A stretch of 64,000 nucleotides of DNA from Pseudoxanthomonas winnipegensis (lineage in GTDB: Bacteria; Pseudomonadota; Gammaproteobacteria; Xanthomonadales; Xanthomonadaceae): the NCBI RefSeq assembly GCF_004283755.1, contig NZ_SHMH01000005.1, forward strand, positions 124,001 to 188,000, given 5' to 3'. The notes below the pieces were generated by a model. It searched no databases and was not told the origin of the DNA. It was given only the letters and a program-made list of their open reading frames with translations. The stretch's first letter is position 1. Each line of letters begins with the position of its first letter. The translations under genes and the position numbers were made by a program. Below, piece after piece: positions 22,810-37,027 of the stretch.

Positions 22810-24252
22810 TCAGTTGGCCTTATGAATCGCCCGCTTGCCCACCGCCATGGCGGCGTCGTGCACCACCTCGGACAGCGAGGGGTGGGCGTGGCAGATGCGG
22901 GCCAGGTCGTCGGCCGAGCCGCTGAACTCCATGGTCAGCACGCCTTCGTGCACCAGCTCGGAGACGTTGACGCCGACCAGGTGCATGCCCAGCACGCGGT
23001 CGGTCTCGGCGTGGGCCAGGACCTTGACGAAGCCGGCCGGCTCGGCCATCGCCACGGCGCGGCCGTTGGCGGCAAACGGGAAGCTGCCGGCCTTGTACGG
23101 CACGCCCTCGGCCTTGAGCTGCTGCTCGGTCTTGCCGACCCAGGCGATCTCCGGCTCGGTGTAGATGACCCACGGGATGGTGTCGAAGTTGACGTGGCCC
23201 GGCAGGCCGGCGATCAGCTCGGCCACCGCGATGCCTTCCTCGAAGCCCTTGTGCGCCAGCATCGGGCCGCGCACGCAGTCGCCGATGGCCCACACGCCGT
23301 CCACACCGGTGTGGCAGTGCTCGTCGACCACGATCTGGCCGCGCTCGTTGAGCTGCACGCCGGTGCCCTCGGCCAGCACGCCCTTGGTCGCGGCGCGACG
23401 GCCCACGGCCACCAGCAGCTTGTCCACGGTCAGGGTCTGCTCGCCGGAGGCGTCGGTGTAGGTGACCACGACCTCCTTCTTCTTGCCCTTGCTGGTGACC
23501 TCGGTCGCGCTGACCTTGGCGCCGAGCTTGATGTCCAGGCCCTGCTTCTTGAACTCCTTGGCGGCGGCCTTGGCCACTTCGGCATCGGCGGCGGCCAGGA
23601 ACTCCGGAAGCGCCTCCAGGATGGTGACTTCGGCGCCCAGGCGCTTCCACACGCTGCCCAGCTCCAGGCCGATCACGCCCGCGCCGATCACCGCCAGGCG
23701 CTTGGGCACCTCGGTGAAGTCCAGTGCGCCGACGTTGTCGACGATGTTCTCGCCGTCGAACTTGGCGAACGGCAGCTCGATCGAATCCGAACCCGGCGCC
23801 AGGATCACGTTGGTGCCCTGCAGCTCGACCTCGCTGCCGTCGTGCTGCTTGACCTTGACCAGGTTGCCCGGCTGCAGCTGGGCGAAGCCGTAGTACGGGA
23901 TCACCTTGTTGGCCTTGAACAGCATGCCGATGCCGCCGGTGAACTGCTTCACGATCTTGTCCTTGCGGCCGACCATGGTGGCCACATCGATCTTGGCGTC
24001 CTTGAAGCTGATGCCGTGCTCGCCGAACAGGTGGCCCATGTTCCAGAACTGGCGCGAGGAGTCGAGCATCGCCTTGGAGGGGATGCAGCCCACGCGCAGA
24101 CAGGTGCCGCCCAGGGCCGGCTTGCCGTCCTTGCCGAGCGCCGCATCGATGCAGGCGACCTTCATGCCCAGCTGGGCGGCGCGGATGGCCGCGTGATAGC
24201 CGGCCGGACCGGCACCGATGACGACGACGTCGTATTGCTGTGTTTCGCTCAT
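22810..24252 (-). CDS. lpdA: Dihydrolipoyl dehydrogenase (E3)
   Basis: A 480-residue flavoprotein that reoxidises the lipoyl groups of 2-oxoacid dehydrogenase complexes with NAD+. It has the FAD-binding VVVIGAGPAGYHAA motif, the redox disulfide in GGTCLRVGCIPSK, an NAD-binding VIGAGVIGLELGS segment and a C-terminal dimerisation domain with the catalytic His (ICHAHPSLSEVVHD). It is the last gene of sucA-sucB-lpdA, so it probably serves 2-oxoglutarate dehydrogenase primarily. A 119-bp gap to sucB is filled by a palindromic repeat. Confidence 0.97.
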   Translation of the reverse strand: MSETQQYDVVVIGAGPAGYHAAIRAAQLGMKVACIDAALGKDGKPALGGTCLRVGCIPSKAMLDSSRQFWNMGHLFGEHGISFKDAKIDVATMVGRKDKIVKQFTGGIGMLFKANKVIPYYGFAQLQPGNLVKVKQHDGSEVELQGTNVILAPGSDSIELPFAKFDGENIVDNVGALDFTEVPKRLAVIGAGVIGLELGSVWKRLGAEVTILEALPEFLAAADAEVAKAAAKEFKKQGLDIKLGAKVSATEVTSKGKKKEVVVTYTDASGEQTLTVDKLLVAVGRRAATKGVLAEGTGVQLNERGQIVVDEHCHTGVDGVWAIGDCVRGPMLAHKGFEEGIAVAELIAGLPGHVNFDTIPWVIYTEPEIAWVGKTEQQLKAEGVPYKAGSFPFAANGRAVAMAEPAGFVKVLAHAETDRVLGMHLVGVNVSELVHEGVLTMEFSGSADDLARICHAHPSLSEVVHDAAMAVGKRAIHKAN

Positions 24253-24264
24253 TTCATTCGCTCA

Positions 24265-24368
24265 CGGGATTCGGGATTCGGGATTGGAGATTCGGGATTA
24301 GTAAAAGCCGGTGGGGAATAGGACTGGGGACGCTGTTAAGAATCCCCAATCCCGAATCCCCAATCCCG
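24265..24368. repeat. GGGATT-type composite repeat between sucB and lpdA
   Basis: G-rich repeats of CGGGATT (24265-24300) and C-rich inverse repeats (24341-24368) flank a ~40-bp loop. On the mRNA of this leftward operon it would form a long imperfect hairpin between the sucB stop and the lpdA start. Confidence 0.85.
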
Positions 24369-24371
24369 GCC

Positions 24372-25589
<1,218 letters not shown>

Positions 25590-25639
25590 GCGGGAGCGTC
25601 CTAGGGATTTCTGGAGTGTTGATCGAAAGGGTGAAAGGC

Positions 25640-28468
25640 TTATTCGGCGACGAGGTCGTTGCCGAAGGTGTTGACCAGCGCGTCGGCGACCAGCTGCTGC
25701 TGCTCGGCCACGTGCTCGGCCATGTGGCCGGCGGCCGGGGAGGGCGAACGGGCGCGGCCGGCGTAGTGCAGCGACTGGCCCTGCGCCAGGCAGGCCTGCA
25801 GATGGTGCTTGATCTGATACCAGGCGCCCTGGTTCTGCGGCTCTTCCTGGCACCACACCACGTCGGTGGCGTTGGCGTACTTCTTCAGCTCGGCCGCCAG
25901 CAGCTCGCGCGGGAACGGATAGAGCTGCTCCACGCGCAGGATCGCCACGTCGTCCTGGCCGCGCTTGGTCGCATCCTCGAGCAGGTCGTAATAGACCTTG
26001 CCCGAGCAGGCCACCACGCGCTTGACCTTCTTCGCATCGGCCTTGGCGTCGGGGATCAGGTGCTGGAACTCGCCGTCGGCCAGCTCCTCGAGCGTGGACA
26101 CGGCCAGCTTGTGGCGCAGCAGCGACTTGGGCGTCATCACGATCAGCGGCTTGCGCGTGGTCATGCGCATCTGCCGGCGGATCATGTGGAAGCACTGGGC
26201 CGGAGTGGTCGGCACGCAGACCAGCATGTTCTCCAGCGCGCACAGCTGCAGGAAGCGCTCCAGGCGCGCCGAGCTGTGCTCGGGGCCCTGGCCTTCGTAG
26301 CCGTGCGGCAGGAACAGCGCCAGGCCGGTGATGCGGCCCCACTTGGCCTCGCCGGCGGCGATGAACTGGTCGATCACCACCTGCGCGCCGTTGGCGAAGT
26401 CGCCGAACTGGCCTTCCCAGATGCACAGCGCGTTGGGATCGGTGGTCGAGTAGCCGTACTCGAACGCCATCACCGCCTCCTCGCTGAGCAGCGAGTCGAT
26501 CACGGTGGCGTCCTGCGGATCGTCCACCAGCTGGCGCAGCGGCAGGTAGTAGCTGTCGGTCTTCTGGTCGTGCAGGATCGCGTGGCGATGGAAGAAGGTG
26601 CCGCGGCCCGAGTCCTGGCCGACCAGGCGCAGGGTGTTGCCCTCGGACAGCAGGGTGGCGTAGGCCAGGTTCTCGGCGAAGCCCCAGTCGCCCGGCAGCT
26701 CGCCCTCGGTCATCTTGGCGCGGTCCTCGTAGATCTTGGCCACGCGCGCGTGCAGGCTCACCCCTTCCGGGATGGTGTTGATGACCTTGGCCAGCTGCTT
26801 GAGCTTGTCCAGCTTGACCGTGGTGTCGACCGGATCGGACAGCTTGCCCGACAGGTACTTGGACCAGTCGATGGCCAGCGGATCGCGCTCGGGCTTGGCC
26901 AGCTCGGTGGTGTAGGCGCCGGAGTCCAGCTTGTCGCGGTAGGCGTCGACCATGGCCTTGGCGTCGTCGGCGCCGATCACGCCGTCCTTCTCCAGACGCT
27001 CGGCGTAGAGCTCGCGGGTGGTCTTGTGCTTGCGGATGACCTGGTACATCAGCGGCTGGGTCGCGGCCGGCTCGTCGGCCTCGTTATGGCCCCAGCGGCG
27101 GTAGCAGACCAGGTCGATGACCACGTCCTTCTTGAACGCCTGGCGGAACTCGTAGGCCAGGTTGGCTGCGAACACCACCGCATCCGGGTCGTCGCCGTTC
27201 ACGTGCAGCACCGGGGCGCCGACCATCTTGGCCACGTCGGTGCAGTACAGGGTCGAGCGCGCGTCGTCGCGGGCGCTGGTGGTGAAGCCGACCTGGTTGT
27301 TGATGACGATGTGCACGGTGCCGCCGATGGCGAAGCCGCGCGCCTGCGACATCTGGAACAGCTCCATCACCACGCCCTGGCCGGCGAAGGCGGCGTCGCC
27401 GTGGATCAGCACCGGCAGCACGTGGCTGCGCTCGGTGTCGTGGTAACGCTCCTGGCGCGAACGCACCGAGCCTGCGACCACCGGGTCGACGATCTCCAGG
27501 TGCGAGGGGTTGAAGGCCAGCGCCAGATGCACCGGGCCGCCGGGCGTGGCCACGTCGGCCGAGAAGCCCATGTGGTACTTCACGTCACCGGTGTGGGCGC
27601 GGTCGTCGTGGGCGTGCTCGAACTTGCCTTCGAACTCGTCGAACAGCTTGCGCGGGTTCTTGCCCAGGGTGTTGACCAGCACGTTGAGGCGGCCGCGGTG
27701 GGCCATGCCCACGGCGATGTCGCGCATGCCGTCGCTGCCGCTGCGGCGCAGCACCACGTCCAGCATCGGGATCAGCGAGTCGCCGCCTTCCAGCGAGAAG
27801 CGCTTCTGGCCCACGTACTTGGTGTGCAGGTAGCGCTCCAGTCCCTCGGCGGCAGTCAGCCGCTCCAGCGTGCGCTTGCGGGTGTCCGCGTCCAGGCCGT
27901 ACTGGCCACCGGCGGTCTCCAGGCGCTCGTACAGCCAGCGGCGCTGCTCGAAGTCCGGGATGTGCATGAACTCGGCGCCGATCGAGCCGGTGTAGGTCGC
28001 CTTCAGGCGGGCCACCAGGTCGCGCAGGACCATGCGCGGCTGGCCGCCCACGCCACCGGTGCTGAACTCGCTGTCCAGATCGCGCTCGGACAGGTTGTGC
28101 CAGTCCAGGGTCAGGTCGGGCGGGTTGACCGGCTCGGTCAGGTTCAGCGGATCGAGGCGGGCGTTCAGATGGCCGCGCGAGCGGTAGGCGGTGATCAGGC
28201 GGCCGACGTGGCGCTCGCGCTCATCGGAGGGCGTCGCGCCGTTGGCAGCGTTGGCGGCCTGCTTGGCGGCCTGGGTGATGTGCGAGATGGCGGCCGAATG
28301 CGGCACATCGCCGGCCTCGCGGCCCTTGAAGCCGTCGAAATAGGCGCGCCACTTGGGATCCACGCTGTCCGGCGAGACCAGGTACTGCTCATAGAGGTCT
28401 TCGACGTAGGCGGCGCTGCCGCCGTTGAGCTGGGAGGACTGCACGAACTGCTTGAGAAGATTGTCCAC
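25640..28468 (-). CDS. sucA: 2-oxoglutarate dehydrogenase E1 component
   Basis: A 942-residue thiamine-diphosphate enzyme that decarboxylates 2-oxoglutarate in the TCA cycle. It has the expected N-terminal [16 protein letters not shown] segment, the ThDP region ([37 protein letters not shown]) and the C-terminal transketolase-like domain. The GTG start at 28468 gives [12 protein letters not shown], matching family N-termini, with AGG 12 nt upstream. It leads the sucA-sucB-lpdA operon. A TATACT -10 lies ~105 nt upstream. Confidence 0.96.
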   Translation of the reverse strand: MDNLLKQFVQSSQLNGGSAAYVEDLYEQYLVSPDSVDPKWRAYFDGFKGREAGDVPHSAAISHITQAAKQAANAANGATPSDERERHVGRLITAYRSRGHLNARLDPLNLTEPVNPPDLTLDWHNLSERDLDSEFSTGGVGGQPRMVLRDLVARLKATYTGSIGAEFMHIPDFEQRRWLYERLETAGGQYGLDADTRKRTLERLTAAEGLERYLHTKYVGQKRFSLEGGDSLIPMLDVVLRRSGSDGMRDIAVGMAHRGRLNVLVNTLGKNPRKLFDEFEGKFEHAHDDRAHTGDVKYHMGFSADVATPGGPVHLALAFNPSHLEIVDPVVAGSVRSRQERYHDTERSHVLPVLIHGDAAFAGQGVVMELFQMSQARGFAIGGTVHIVINNQVGFTTSARDDARSTLYCTDVAKMVGAPVLHVNGDDPDAVVFAANLAYEFRQAFKKDVVIDLVCYRRWGHNEADEPAATQPLMYQVIRKHKTTRELYAERLEKDGVIGADDAKAMVDAYRDKLDSGAYTTELAKPERDPLAIDWSKYLSGKLSDPVDTTVKLDKLKQLAKVINTIPEGVSLHARVAKIYEDRAKMTEGELPGDWGFAENLAYATLLSEGNTLRLVGQDSGRGTFFHRHAILHDQKTDSYYLPLRQLVDDPQDATVIDSLLSEEAVMAFEYGYSTTDPNALCIWEGQFGDFANGAQVVIDQFIAAGEAKWGRITGLALFLPHGYEGQGPEHSSARLERFLQLCALENMLVCVPTTPAQCFHMIRRQMRMTTRKPLIVMTPKSLLRHKLAVSTLEELADGEFQHLIPDAKADAKKVKRVVACSGKVYYDLLEDATKRGQDDVAILRVEQLYPFPRELLAAELKKYANATDVVWCQEEPQNQGAWYQIKHHLQACLAQGQSLHYAGRARSPSPAAGHMAEHVAEQQQLVADALVNTFGNDLVAE

Positions 28469-28573
28469 GATGGTGGCCTTGAGGCGTCGTTTTGTGGGTT
28501 GGAAAGGCGGGCGCGGCGGTCGCGTCTCCCGCTCTGGCGGGTCCGATGCGCACCAATGCGGCGCAACCATCAA

Positions 28574-28579
28574 AGTATA
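28574..28579 (-). promoter_or_regulatory. -10 element upstream of sucA
   Basis: TATACT on the minus strand, ~105 nt before the sucA GTG, is the only good -10 in the 227-bp gap. No consensus -35 is found, so activation by a regulator is possible. Confidence 0.35.
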
Positions 28580-28695
28580 GGCGTGGGCCTGAATCTCACC
28601 GGCGTGTGTCCGGCGTCAGCGGCGCGGCGTGGCGACAATGACCCACTATGCGGGACATTGCCGCGGACACCGCATTGCGGCCCTGCACAGGCGCT

Positions 28696-29166
28696 TCACA
28701 GGCCAAGCGCGCGCAGCTCGGTGCAGGGACGGGCGCGTTCCCAATAGCGGGCGAAGGCCTCGCGCAGCTGGCGGCTGCGGCCGGGTGCGTCGGGCTCGAA
28801 TTCGCCCTCGATGCGGTGGCCGAGCGGGCGGAAGTAATGGCCACCGGTGTCGTTGACCGCGAAGGCGGCGGCATAGACCCGGTCCACCGGCTCGGTCACG
28901 AGGCGCAGCTGGAAGCTGGTCGGCAGGCGCTGGGCCAGCGGGATCAGGGCCGAGCCGGCGTGCTGCGGCGTTTCCAGGTCCTGCATCAGGATGCGGATCT
29001 CCACCCCGCGCTGGCGCACCGCCAGCGTGCGCAGGGCCTCCAGGACCGGCGGGGCGTCGAGCAGCCCCGGGTCCAGCTCGCGGGTGTAGCAGCACAGCAG
29101 GCTGCGGGCGGTGCCGGCCAGGGCGACCAGGGCCTCGACCGCCTCGGACTGGCGCTCGACCAGCAT
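28696..29166 (-). CDS. Uncharacterised conserved protein
   Basis: A 156-residue cytoplasmic protein with no signal or membrane segment and no family I can name with certainty. Features: MLVERQSEAVEALVALAGTA at the N-terminus, an RSLLCCYTRELDPGLLD segment, VRQRGVEIRILMQDL and a C-terminal AFARYWERARPCTELR. The alternating beta/alpha pattern faintly recalls half of a phospholipase-D-like fold, but no HKD motif is present. It starts 7 bp after the acetyltransferase gene, so the two are co-transcribed. Confidence 0.75.
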   Translation of the reverse strand: MLVERQSEAVEALVALAGTARSLLCCYTRELDPGLLDAPPVLEALRTLAVRQRGVEIRILMQDLETPQHAGSALIPLAQRLPTSFQLRLVTEPVDRVYAAAFAVNDTGGHYFRPLGHRIEGEFEPDAPGRSRQLREAFARYWERARPCTELRALGL

Positions 29167-29173
29167 GGCGCGC

Positions 29174-29629
29174 TCAGTCGCGCAGCTTCAGGCGCATGAA
29201 CTGGTGCGGGATGCCGACATCGTCGAAGGGCTCGCCGATGGAAACGAAGCCGTGCCGGGTATAGAAGCCCTCGTTGGCGACCTGCGCGTACAGGGTCAGG
29301 TCCTTCCAGCCGTTGGCGCGGGCCTTGTCGATCATGGCCTTGAGCAGGGCCTCGCCGACGCCGCGGCCGCGCCAGGGCTTGAGCACCGCCAGGCGGCTGA
29401 AGCGGCCGTCCGGGGTCAGGCGCGCGGTGCCGATCGGCGCGCCGGTCGAGCTGATCGCCAGCAAGTGGTCGCCGGCCGGGTCCAGCGAGTCCCACTCGGT
29501 ATCCGGCGGGATGTGCTGTTCGGCGACGAACACCTCCTCGCGCACCCAGCGCAGCGCCTCGCGGTCGGCGATGAACGAGGCCGGTCGCAGCGTGAAGTCA
29601 GTCGGTGTCGAAGTCGTGGTCATCCTCAT
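29174..29629 (-). CDS. GNAT-family N-acetyltransferase
   Basis: A 151-residue acetyltransferase of the ElaA/YjcF-like branch. The acetyl-CoA-binding motif appears as FSRLAVLKPWRGRGVGEALL (RGRGVG), preceded by IGTARLTPDG and followed by LYAQVANEGFYTRHGF. The substrate is unknown. ATG 29629 lies inside the 3' end of roxA (32-bp overlap); an in-frame ATG 6 nt later is an alternative. It forms an operon with roxA upstream and the uncharacterised gene downstream. Confidence 0.9.
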   Translation of the reverse strand: MRMTTTSTPTDFTLRPASFIADREALRWVREEVFVAEQHIPPDTEWDSLDPAGDHLLAISSTGAPIGTARLTPDGRFSRLAVLKPWRGRGVGEALLKAMIDKARANGWKDLTLYAQVANEGFYTRHGFVSIGEPFDDVGIPHQFMRLKLRD

Positions 29630-30839
29630 CGCTTCCTGGCAGCAGGTAATGGCCGGAACTTACCAGAACCGATGTCGCCGCACGGCCGGCTTCGCCCAAG
29701 GTCTGATATGCCGCCTGGTCCAGGACCTCGGCGGCGGCCAGCAGGCGGGCATCGCGCAGCGGCATCGTCAGGGCCTGGCCGCTGGCGAACAGCACCGCGC
29801 CCTTGCGCGCCCGGCGCCAGGCCATGCGCGTCATCGGGTGGCGCTGCAGCACCGCGCCCTGGGCCAGGGCCGCCTCGACCTCGGCCCGGTCCGGGGCGTG
29901 CTCGGGCACGGCCGCGGTGCCGGCGCTGCGGTAGGTGGTGATGAAGCGGCCGAACCATTCGCCCAGCCGGTCCGGGTCGTTCATGCGCAGCGCGTTGAGC
30001 GCCTCGACCACCCGGCCCATCGCCGCCGCATCGATCTCGAAGGGATCGGCCGGGACGGTCAGATCGCGGTCCTGGTAGCGGATGCCCTCGTCGGCGTCGG
30101 CCACCAGCGTGTCCAGGTAGTCGCCGATCAGCTCGGCGGCCGAGGGCGCGCGCATGCCGACCGAGAAGGTCAGGCATGCATCCTCGGCCACGCCGTTGTG
30201 CGGCACGCCCGGCGGCAGGTAGAGCATGTCGCCCGGCGCCAGCACCCAGTCGTGGCTGGCGCTGAAGCGGCGCAGCAGCTTGAGGTCGACATCGTCGCGG
30301 AAGGCCAGCGGCGGATTGGGCGAGGCATCGATCTGCCAGCGGCGATGGCCATGGGCCTGCAGCAGGAACACGTCGTACTGGTCCACGTGCGCGCCGACCG
30401 AGCCGCCGGGCGCGGCGAAGCTGACCATGATGTCGTCGATGCGCCAGCGCGGCAGGAAGTCGAAGGCCTCCAGCAGCGCGGCGATGTCCGGATCCCACTT
30501 GTCCACGTCCTGCACCAGCAGGGTCCAGTCGTGGTCGGGCATGGCCGGGAACTCGGCCTCCTCGAACGGCCCGCTGCGCACGCTCCAGCCATCGCGGGCG
30601 CGGTCGTGCTGGATCAGGCGCGACAGCGCGGCCTCCTCGCAGGCCAGCCCGGCCAGATCCCCGGGCTCGATCGGCGAGACGAAGCCCGGGAAGGCGTTGC
30701 GCACCAGCAGCGGGCGCTTCTGCCAGTAGTCGCGCAGGAAGGCCTGCGGCGACATGCCCAGCAGCGAGCGGCCGCCGGCGTCGACTTCGATGGGCAGGGC
30801 GCGCGGGGCGCGCGCAGGCGGGGTGATGCGTTTGGACAT
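29598..30839 (-). CDS. roxA: Ribosomal protein uL16 arginine hydroxylase RoxA (YcfD)
   Basis: A 413-residue JmjC/cupin 2-oxoglutarate- and Fe(II)-dependent oxygenase; E. coli YcfD hydroxylates an arginine of ribosomal protein uL16. The iron triad is His151 and Asp153 (GAHVDQYDVF) and His214 (LPPGVPHNGV). YWQKRPLLVRNAFPGF is the family N-terminal signature, and the C-terminal part is the winged-helix dimerisation region. ATG 30839 begins MSKRITPP. The gene follows a DUF2834 membrane protein by 17 bp and overlaps a GNAT gene downstream. Confidence 0.93.
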   Translation of the reverse strand: MSKRITPPARAPRALPIEVDAGGRSLLGMSPQAFLRDYWQKRPLLVRNAFPGFVSPIEPGDLAGLACEEAALSRLIQHDRARDGWSVRSGPFEEAEFPAMPDHDWTLLVQDVDKWDPDIAALLEAFDFLPRWRIDDIMVSFAAPGGSVGAHVDQYDVFLLQAHGHRRWQIDASPNPPLAFRDDVDLKLLRRFSASHDWVLAPGDMLYLPPGVPHNGVAEDACLTFSVGMRAPSAAELIGDYLDTLVADADEGIRYQDRDLTVPADPFEIDAAAMGRVVEALNALRMNDPDRLGEWFGRFITTYRSAGTAAVPEHAPDRAEVEAALAQGAVLQRHPMTRMAWRRARKGAVLFASGQALTMPLRDARLLAAAEVLDQAAYQTLGEAGRAATSVLVSSGHYLLPGSDEDDHDFDTD

Positions 30840-30856
30840 GATGGGGTCGGATCGGG

Positions 30857-31207
30857 TCAGGAAGTCGGAACGGCGGCGTCCAGCGTGCGCTGGCGCAGAT
30901 AGAGGTAGAGCGGCAGCCCGGAGGACACGCCGATGCAGCAGGTGGCCAGCGCCGCGAGCCAGGCGCGCCGGACCGGCAGGCGCCGGTGCTCCAGCTGCAT
31001 CCAGACCAGCAGGACCACGGCAGAGCACAGCACGTCCAGCCCGAAGAAGCCGCCCACGCGCGTGGAGAACAGCTCGCTTACCAGCGCTGGCAGGTCCAGG
31101 CCGTGGGCGTTCAGCCAGGGCCAGAACCACAGCAGCGGCACCGCGGTGCCGACCACGAACAGCGTCAGGTACAGCGCGCGGGCGAACGGGGAAGCAGGCG
31201 AGGGCAT
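30857..31207 (-). CDS. DUF2834 small membrane protein
   Basis: A 116-residue protein with about three hydrophobic helices (LYLTLFVVGTAVPLLWFW, FFGLDVLCSAVVLLVWM, AWLAALATCCIGVSSGLPLY). The GLDLPALVSELFSTRVGGFF motif between helices 1 and 2 identifies DUF2834. Function is unknown. Start ATG 31207 gives MPSPASPFAR. It precedes roxA closely and is probably co-transcribed with it. Confidence 0.82.
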   Translation of the reverse strand: MPSPASPFARALYLTLFVVGTAVPLLWFWPWLNAHGLDLPALVSELFSTRVGGFFGLDVLCSAVVLLVWMQLEHRRLPVRRAWLAALATCCIGVSSGLPLYLYLRQRTLDAAVPTS

Positions 31208-31272
31208 GGCGGCGGGCCTGGGCGTGCCGACGGGCGGCGGAAGACGCGCATTGTCCCGCGATTGCCCGGCGC

Positions 31273-31770
31273 TTACAGCACCTTGTTGTCGCGACCGTGG
31301 TCTTCCACCGCGGGCTTGCCGGACGGATTGAGGGTATTGCCATTGCCAAGGAAGCGGATCCTGCCGATCCGCGTGGCCAGCACGACGTTGTCGTCGCCCT
31401 CCAGCTGGACCAGGTCGACCTGGGTCAGGTTGAGGGTGTTGCGCTGGCCGGTCACCGTCGCCTGACCGAGCTTTTCGTTGAGCACGGTGATGTCGTGGCC
31501 TTCCACGCGCAGGGACTGGGCCTGGCTCAGGTTGAGCTCGACGTGCGAGCCGGTGATCACCACCGCGCCGCAGGCCCCGTCGATGACCACGCTGGCGCGG
31601 TCGCGGGTCAGCCGCAGGTCCTTGCCGCCGCACTGCGCGCCGTTGGCAGGATCGACCAGGGTCTGCGCTGCCGCGGCGGGCGAAGCGGTGGGCGAGGCGC
31701 CGCCGCAGGCCGTCAGTGCCAGAATTCCCGGCATCAGTCCAATCGTCACCATGGTCCGGATCGCGCGCAT
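31273..31770 (-). CDS. DUF3060-like lipoprotein
   Basis: A 165-residue lipoprotein. ATG 31770 has GGAGG 9 nt upstream and starts MRAIRTMVTIG, then the lipobox ALTAC. The mature part is a short beta-solenoid-like repeat: SVVIDGACGAVVITGSHVEL, SLRVEGHDITVL and VDLVQLEGDDNVV follow the rising and falling pattern of DUF3060 proteins. Two cysteines (QCGG, DGACG) may pair. Role unknown, likely envelope. Confidence 0.78.
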   Translation of the reverse strand: MRAIRTMVTIGLMPGILALTACGGASPTASPAAAAQTLVDPANGAQCGGKDLRLTRDRASVVIDGACGAVVITGSHVELNLSQAQSLRVEGHDITVLNEKLGQATVTGQRNTLNLTQVDLVQLEGDDNVVLATRIGRIRFLGNGNTLNPSGKPAVEDHGRDNKVL

Positions 31771-31814
31771 AATCCAACGCCTCCTCCTTTGCGGGAGGGC
31801 GGAGCCTAGCAAGC

Positions 31815-32213
31815 TCAGCGTGCGATCGCCGCGTAGCCCTGCGCGCTGAACTGGATCAGGCACCAGCCATGGCCGAACGGGTCGTGCAGGGTGGCGATGC
31901 GGCCCCAGTCGGCCTGCCGCACCTGGCCTTCGCGCACCATGCCGGCCGCTTCGGCGCGGGCCAGGGCCTGGGCCAGATCGTCGACCACCACGTCCAGGTG
32001 CAGCGGCGTCCAGTGGCGCGCGTAGTCGCGCGGCCGGTCGGCCGCCGCGGGCGTGCCGGCCGAGGCCTGCAGCAGGTAGATCGGCACGGCCGCGCCGAGC
32101 AGTTCCAGCACGCCTTCGCCCAGGCGCCTTCCGGGTCTCAGGCCGAAGGCGTCGCCGTACAGCGCCTGCGCGCGATCCAGGTCCGCCACGTCGATGTTGA
32201 TCAGCAGCCGCAT
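31815..32213 (-). CDS. VOC-family (glyoxalase/dioxygenase-fold) protein
   Basis: A 132-residue protein with the vicinal-oxygen-chelate fold: MRLLINIDVADLDRAQALYG, HLDVVVDDLAQALARAEAAG and ATLHDPFGHGWCLIQF at the C-terminus. Potential metal ligands (His and Glu at canonical places) are only partly visible, so enzymatic activity is uncertain. It starts just 53 bp downstream of purB and may be co-transcribed with it. Confidence 0.85.
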   Translation of the reverse strand: MRLLINIDVADLDRAQALYGDAFGLRPGRRLGEGVLELLGAAVPIYLLQASAGTPAAADRPRDYARHWTPLHLDVVVDDLAQALARAEAAGMVREGQVRQADWGRIATLHDPFGHGWCLIQFSAQGYAAIAR

Positions 32214-32266
32214 GGCGCTGGCGCCCGATCGCGGCGATGGCTCGGCGCCGGCCACCGCGGCAGCGG

Positions 32267-35263
<2,997 letters not shown>

Positions 35264-35314
35264 GATCTCGTCTTCTGTGCGCCATTCGCCGTGCGTCTTG
35301 CGCGCGATGAAAGA

Positions 35315-35340
35315 AGCCGGCGTATTTGCCCGCTTTTTTT
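35315..35340 (+). terminator. Terminator of fumC
   Basis: A 7-bp stem with one mismatch (AGCCGGC/GCCCGCT, loop GTATTT) is followed by seven T residues (35334-35340). It lies 52 nt after the fumC stop. Confidence 0.7.
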
Positions 35341-35439
35341 GTTCTTCGCAGTATCGAGGGGGCGCGGTGGATGCGTGTTGCGGCTTCGGACGGGCCGCGG
35401 TCCGGCGGGCGCTGTCCGCTTTGCCCTCGATCGGGGCAT

Positions 35440-36867
35440 TCAATCCGTTGCGAACGACAGGCCCGGCGACTTCGCGATGCAATCCAGGTCCAACGCCGCG
35501 CTGGGATCATGCAGAAACGCCAGGGTCAGTTGCCCGCCGCAGCGGTTGAACATGGCGCCGTGCGCCTGGCCGGGGACCATGACGAATCGCGCGTAGGGCA
35601 GGGTCCGCAGCAGACGCCGCCCCCAGGCCGGCGGCGTGACGGGATCGAATTCGCCGGCCAGGATGAGCGTTGGCACCTCGCTGCGGACCGGCGCGTTGGC
35701 GTCGGCATCGGCGGCGGCGACATGCCAGGCCGCGCACGTTTCGGGCGTGGTGGTGCGGGCGTCGAAGCCGCCCAGACCCAGTGCGGGCGAGACTTGCGCG
35801 GCCATGCGCTGCGGCGACTCGAACGGCATTTCCTCGCTGCACCAGATCGACAGGCGCAGCCCCCAGTTGAAGCGCGAGGGCGTCTGGTCGCGCAACGCCA
35901 GCAGTGCCCGCGGATGGCCGTCCGCCGCTTCGGAGATCAGGCGCGGGAGCGTCGGAATCTTCGCAGGCTGCTGAAGCGCGCTGGCGAGTGCGTCCACCAC
36001 CTCGCGCCCGCGCAGCGCCTGGCCGTCGGGTCCTGCGATGCCCTGACGATCGGCCTGCGCGACCAGCGATGCGAAACGCTCCCGCAGCCGCGGATAGCGC
36101 GTCGCGCAGGCCGGCTCGCTCGAGCAGCCATCGAAGACTAGGTCGAGCGCGCGCTGCAGCGCGGCCGTCGCCATTTCGTCGTAGTGGATGTCGATCGGCA
36201 GCACCGAATCGAGGATCGCGCTGCGAACGCCTTGCGGATGGCGCGCCAGCACGGTCTGCACCAGGCGGGTGCCGGAGGAATAGCCGATCAGATTCCACTG
36301 CGCGATGCCCAGCAGTTGACGCAGGTCCTCCAGGTCATCGGCGGTCTGCGCGTAGGTATAGCCGTCCAGATCGATGCCCGCCGCGGACAGGGCCGCACGG
36401 CAGCGCGCCGCGGCCGCGGTCTGCGCTGCCGAAGCCGCAGCGGAGGCGCGCAAGGTGTTCAGTTCCGGGCACGCCAGCGACGGCTGGGCGTACAGGTTGC
36501 CGCGGCCCTCGAGCAGGATCTGATCGCGCTCGGCGAGAAACGGATTGCCTTTCCCCGAGACCCGGCCCTCCACGCTGCTCAGGCCCGGTCCGCCCGGCAG
36601 GTAAACCACCGGATCCGGCGCGGGCGCGGCGGCGGTACTGCGGAAGATCATCACCGGCAGGCGGATCGGCCGGGTCTGGCGGGCCTGGCGGTTCTCGGCA
36701 ACGATCAGCACGCCGCAGTCGATGCGCTCGTCCCTGGCGACCGTCGCCGGACAGGCGCCGGGTTCGAAACGTGGGGTCACCGAACGCGCGGCAGGCACCC
36801 CGGCGGCGGCGGACAGGGCGGCGCCCAGGCAGAGGGCCAGGACAGGAAAACGGCAAACCTTGAGCAT
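35440..36867 (-). CDS. Secreted alpha/beta hydrolase (TAP-like peptidase family)
   Basis: A 475-residue exported hydrolase. The signal peptide MLKVCRFPVLALCLGAALSA is followed by an oxyanion-hole segment VVYLPGGPGLS, the nucleophile elbow GYSSGT and a C-terminal TAP-like region with the acid in LILAGEFDPVTPP and the His in VPGQAHGAMFNRC. Six or more cysteines suggest disulfides. Relatives are tripeptidyl- or prolyl-aminopeptidases; the substrate is not determinable. ATG 36867 is chosen for the signal peptide. A 160-bp gap upstream shows no feature. Confidence 0.87.
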   Translation of the reverse strand: MLKVCRFPVLALCLGAALSAAAGVPAARSVTPRFEPGACPATVARDERIDCGVLIVAENRQARQTRPIRLPVMIFRSTAAAPAPDPVVYLPGGPGLSSVEGRVSGKGNPFLAERDQILLEGRGNLYAQPSLACPELNTLRASAAASAAQTAAAARCRAALSAAGIDLDGYTYAQTADDLEDLRQLLGIAQWNLIGYSSGTRLVQTVLARHPQGVRSAILDSVLPIDIHYDEMATAALQRALDLVFDGCSSEPACATRYPRLRERFASLVAQADRQGIAGPDGQALRGREVVDALASALQQPAKIPTLPRLISEAADGHPRALLALRDQTPSRFNWGLRLSIWCSEEMPFESPQRMAAQVSPALGLGGFDARTTTPETCAAWHVAAADADANAPVRSEVPTLILAGEFDPVTPPAWGRRLLRTLPYARFVMVPGQAHGAMFNRCGGQLTLAFLHDPSAALDLDCIAKSPGLSFATD

Positions 36868-37027
36868 CGCGCTCTCCTCGATCGGGAACGTGCGGTGGGC
36901 TTTACGTGTCGATTTCAACTGCTCGATGAGGCCGCCGAAGAACGGCGTGCCACGCACTGCGCTGCCCCTGCCGGCGTGCTGGCAGGTCTTGGATCAGGCG
37001 CCTGTCAGCGCCCCTGGAACCGCCGAC

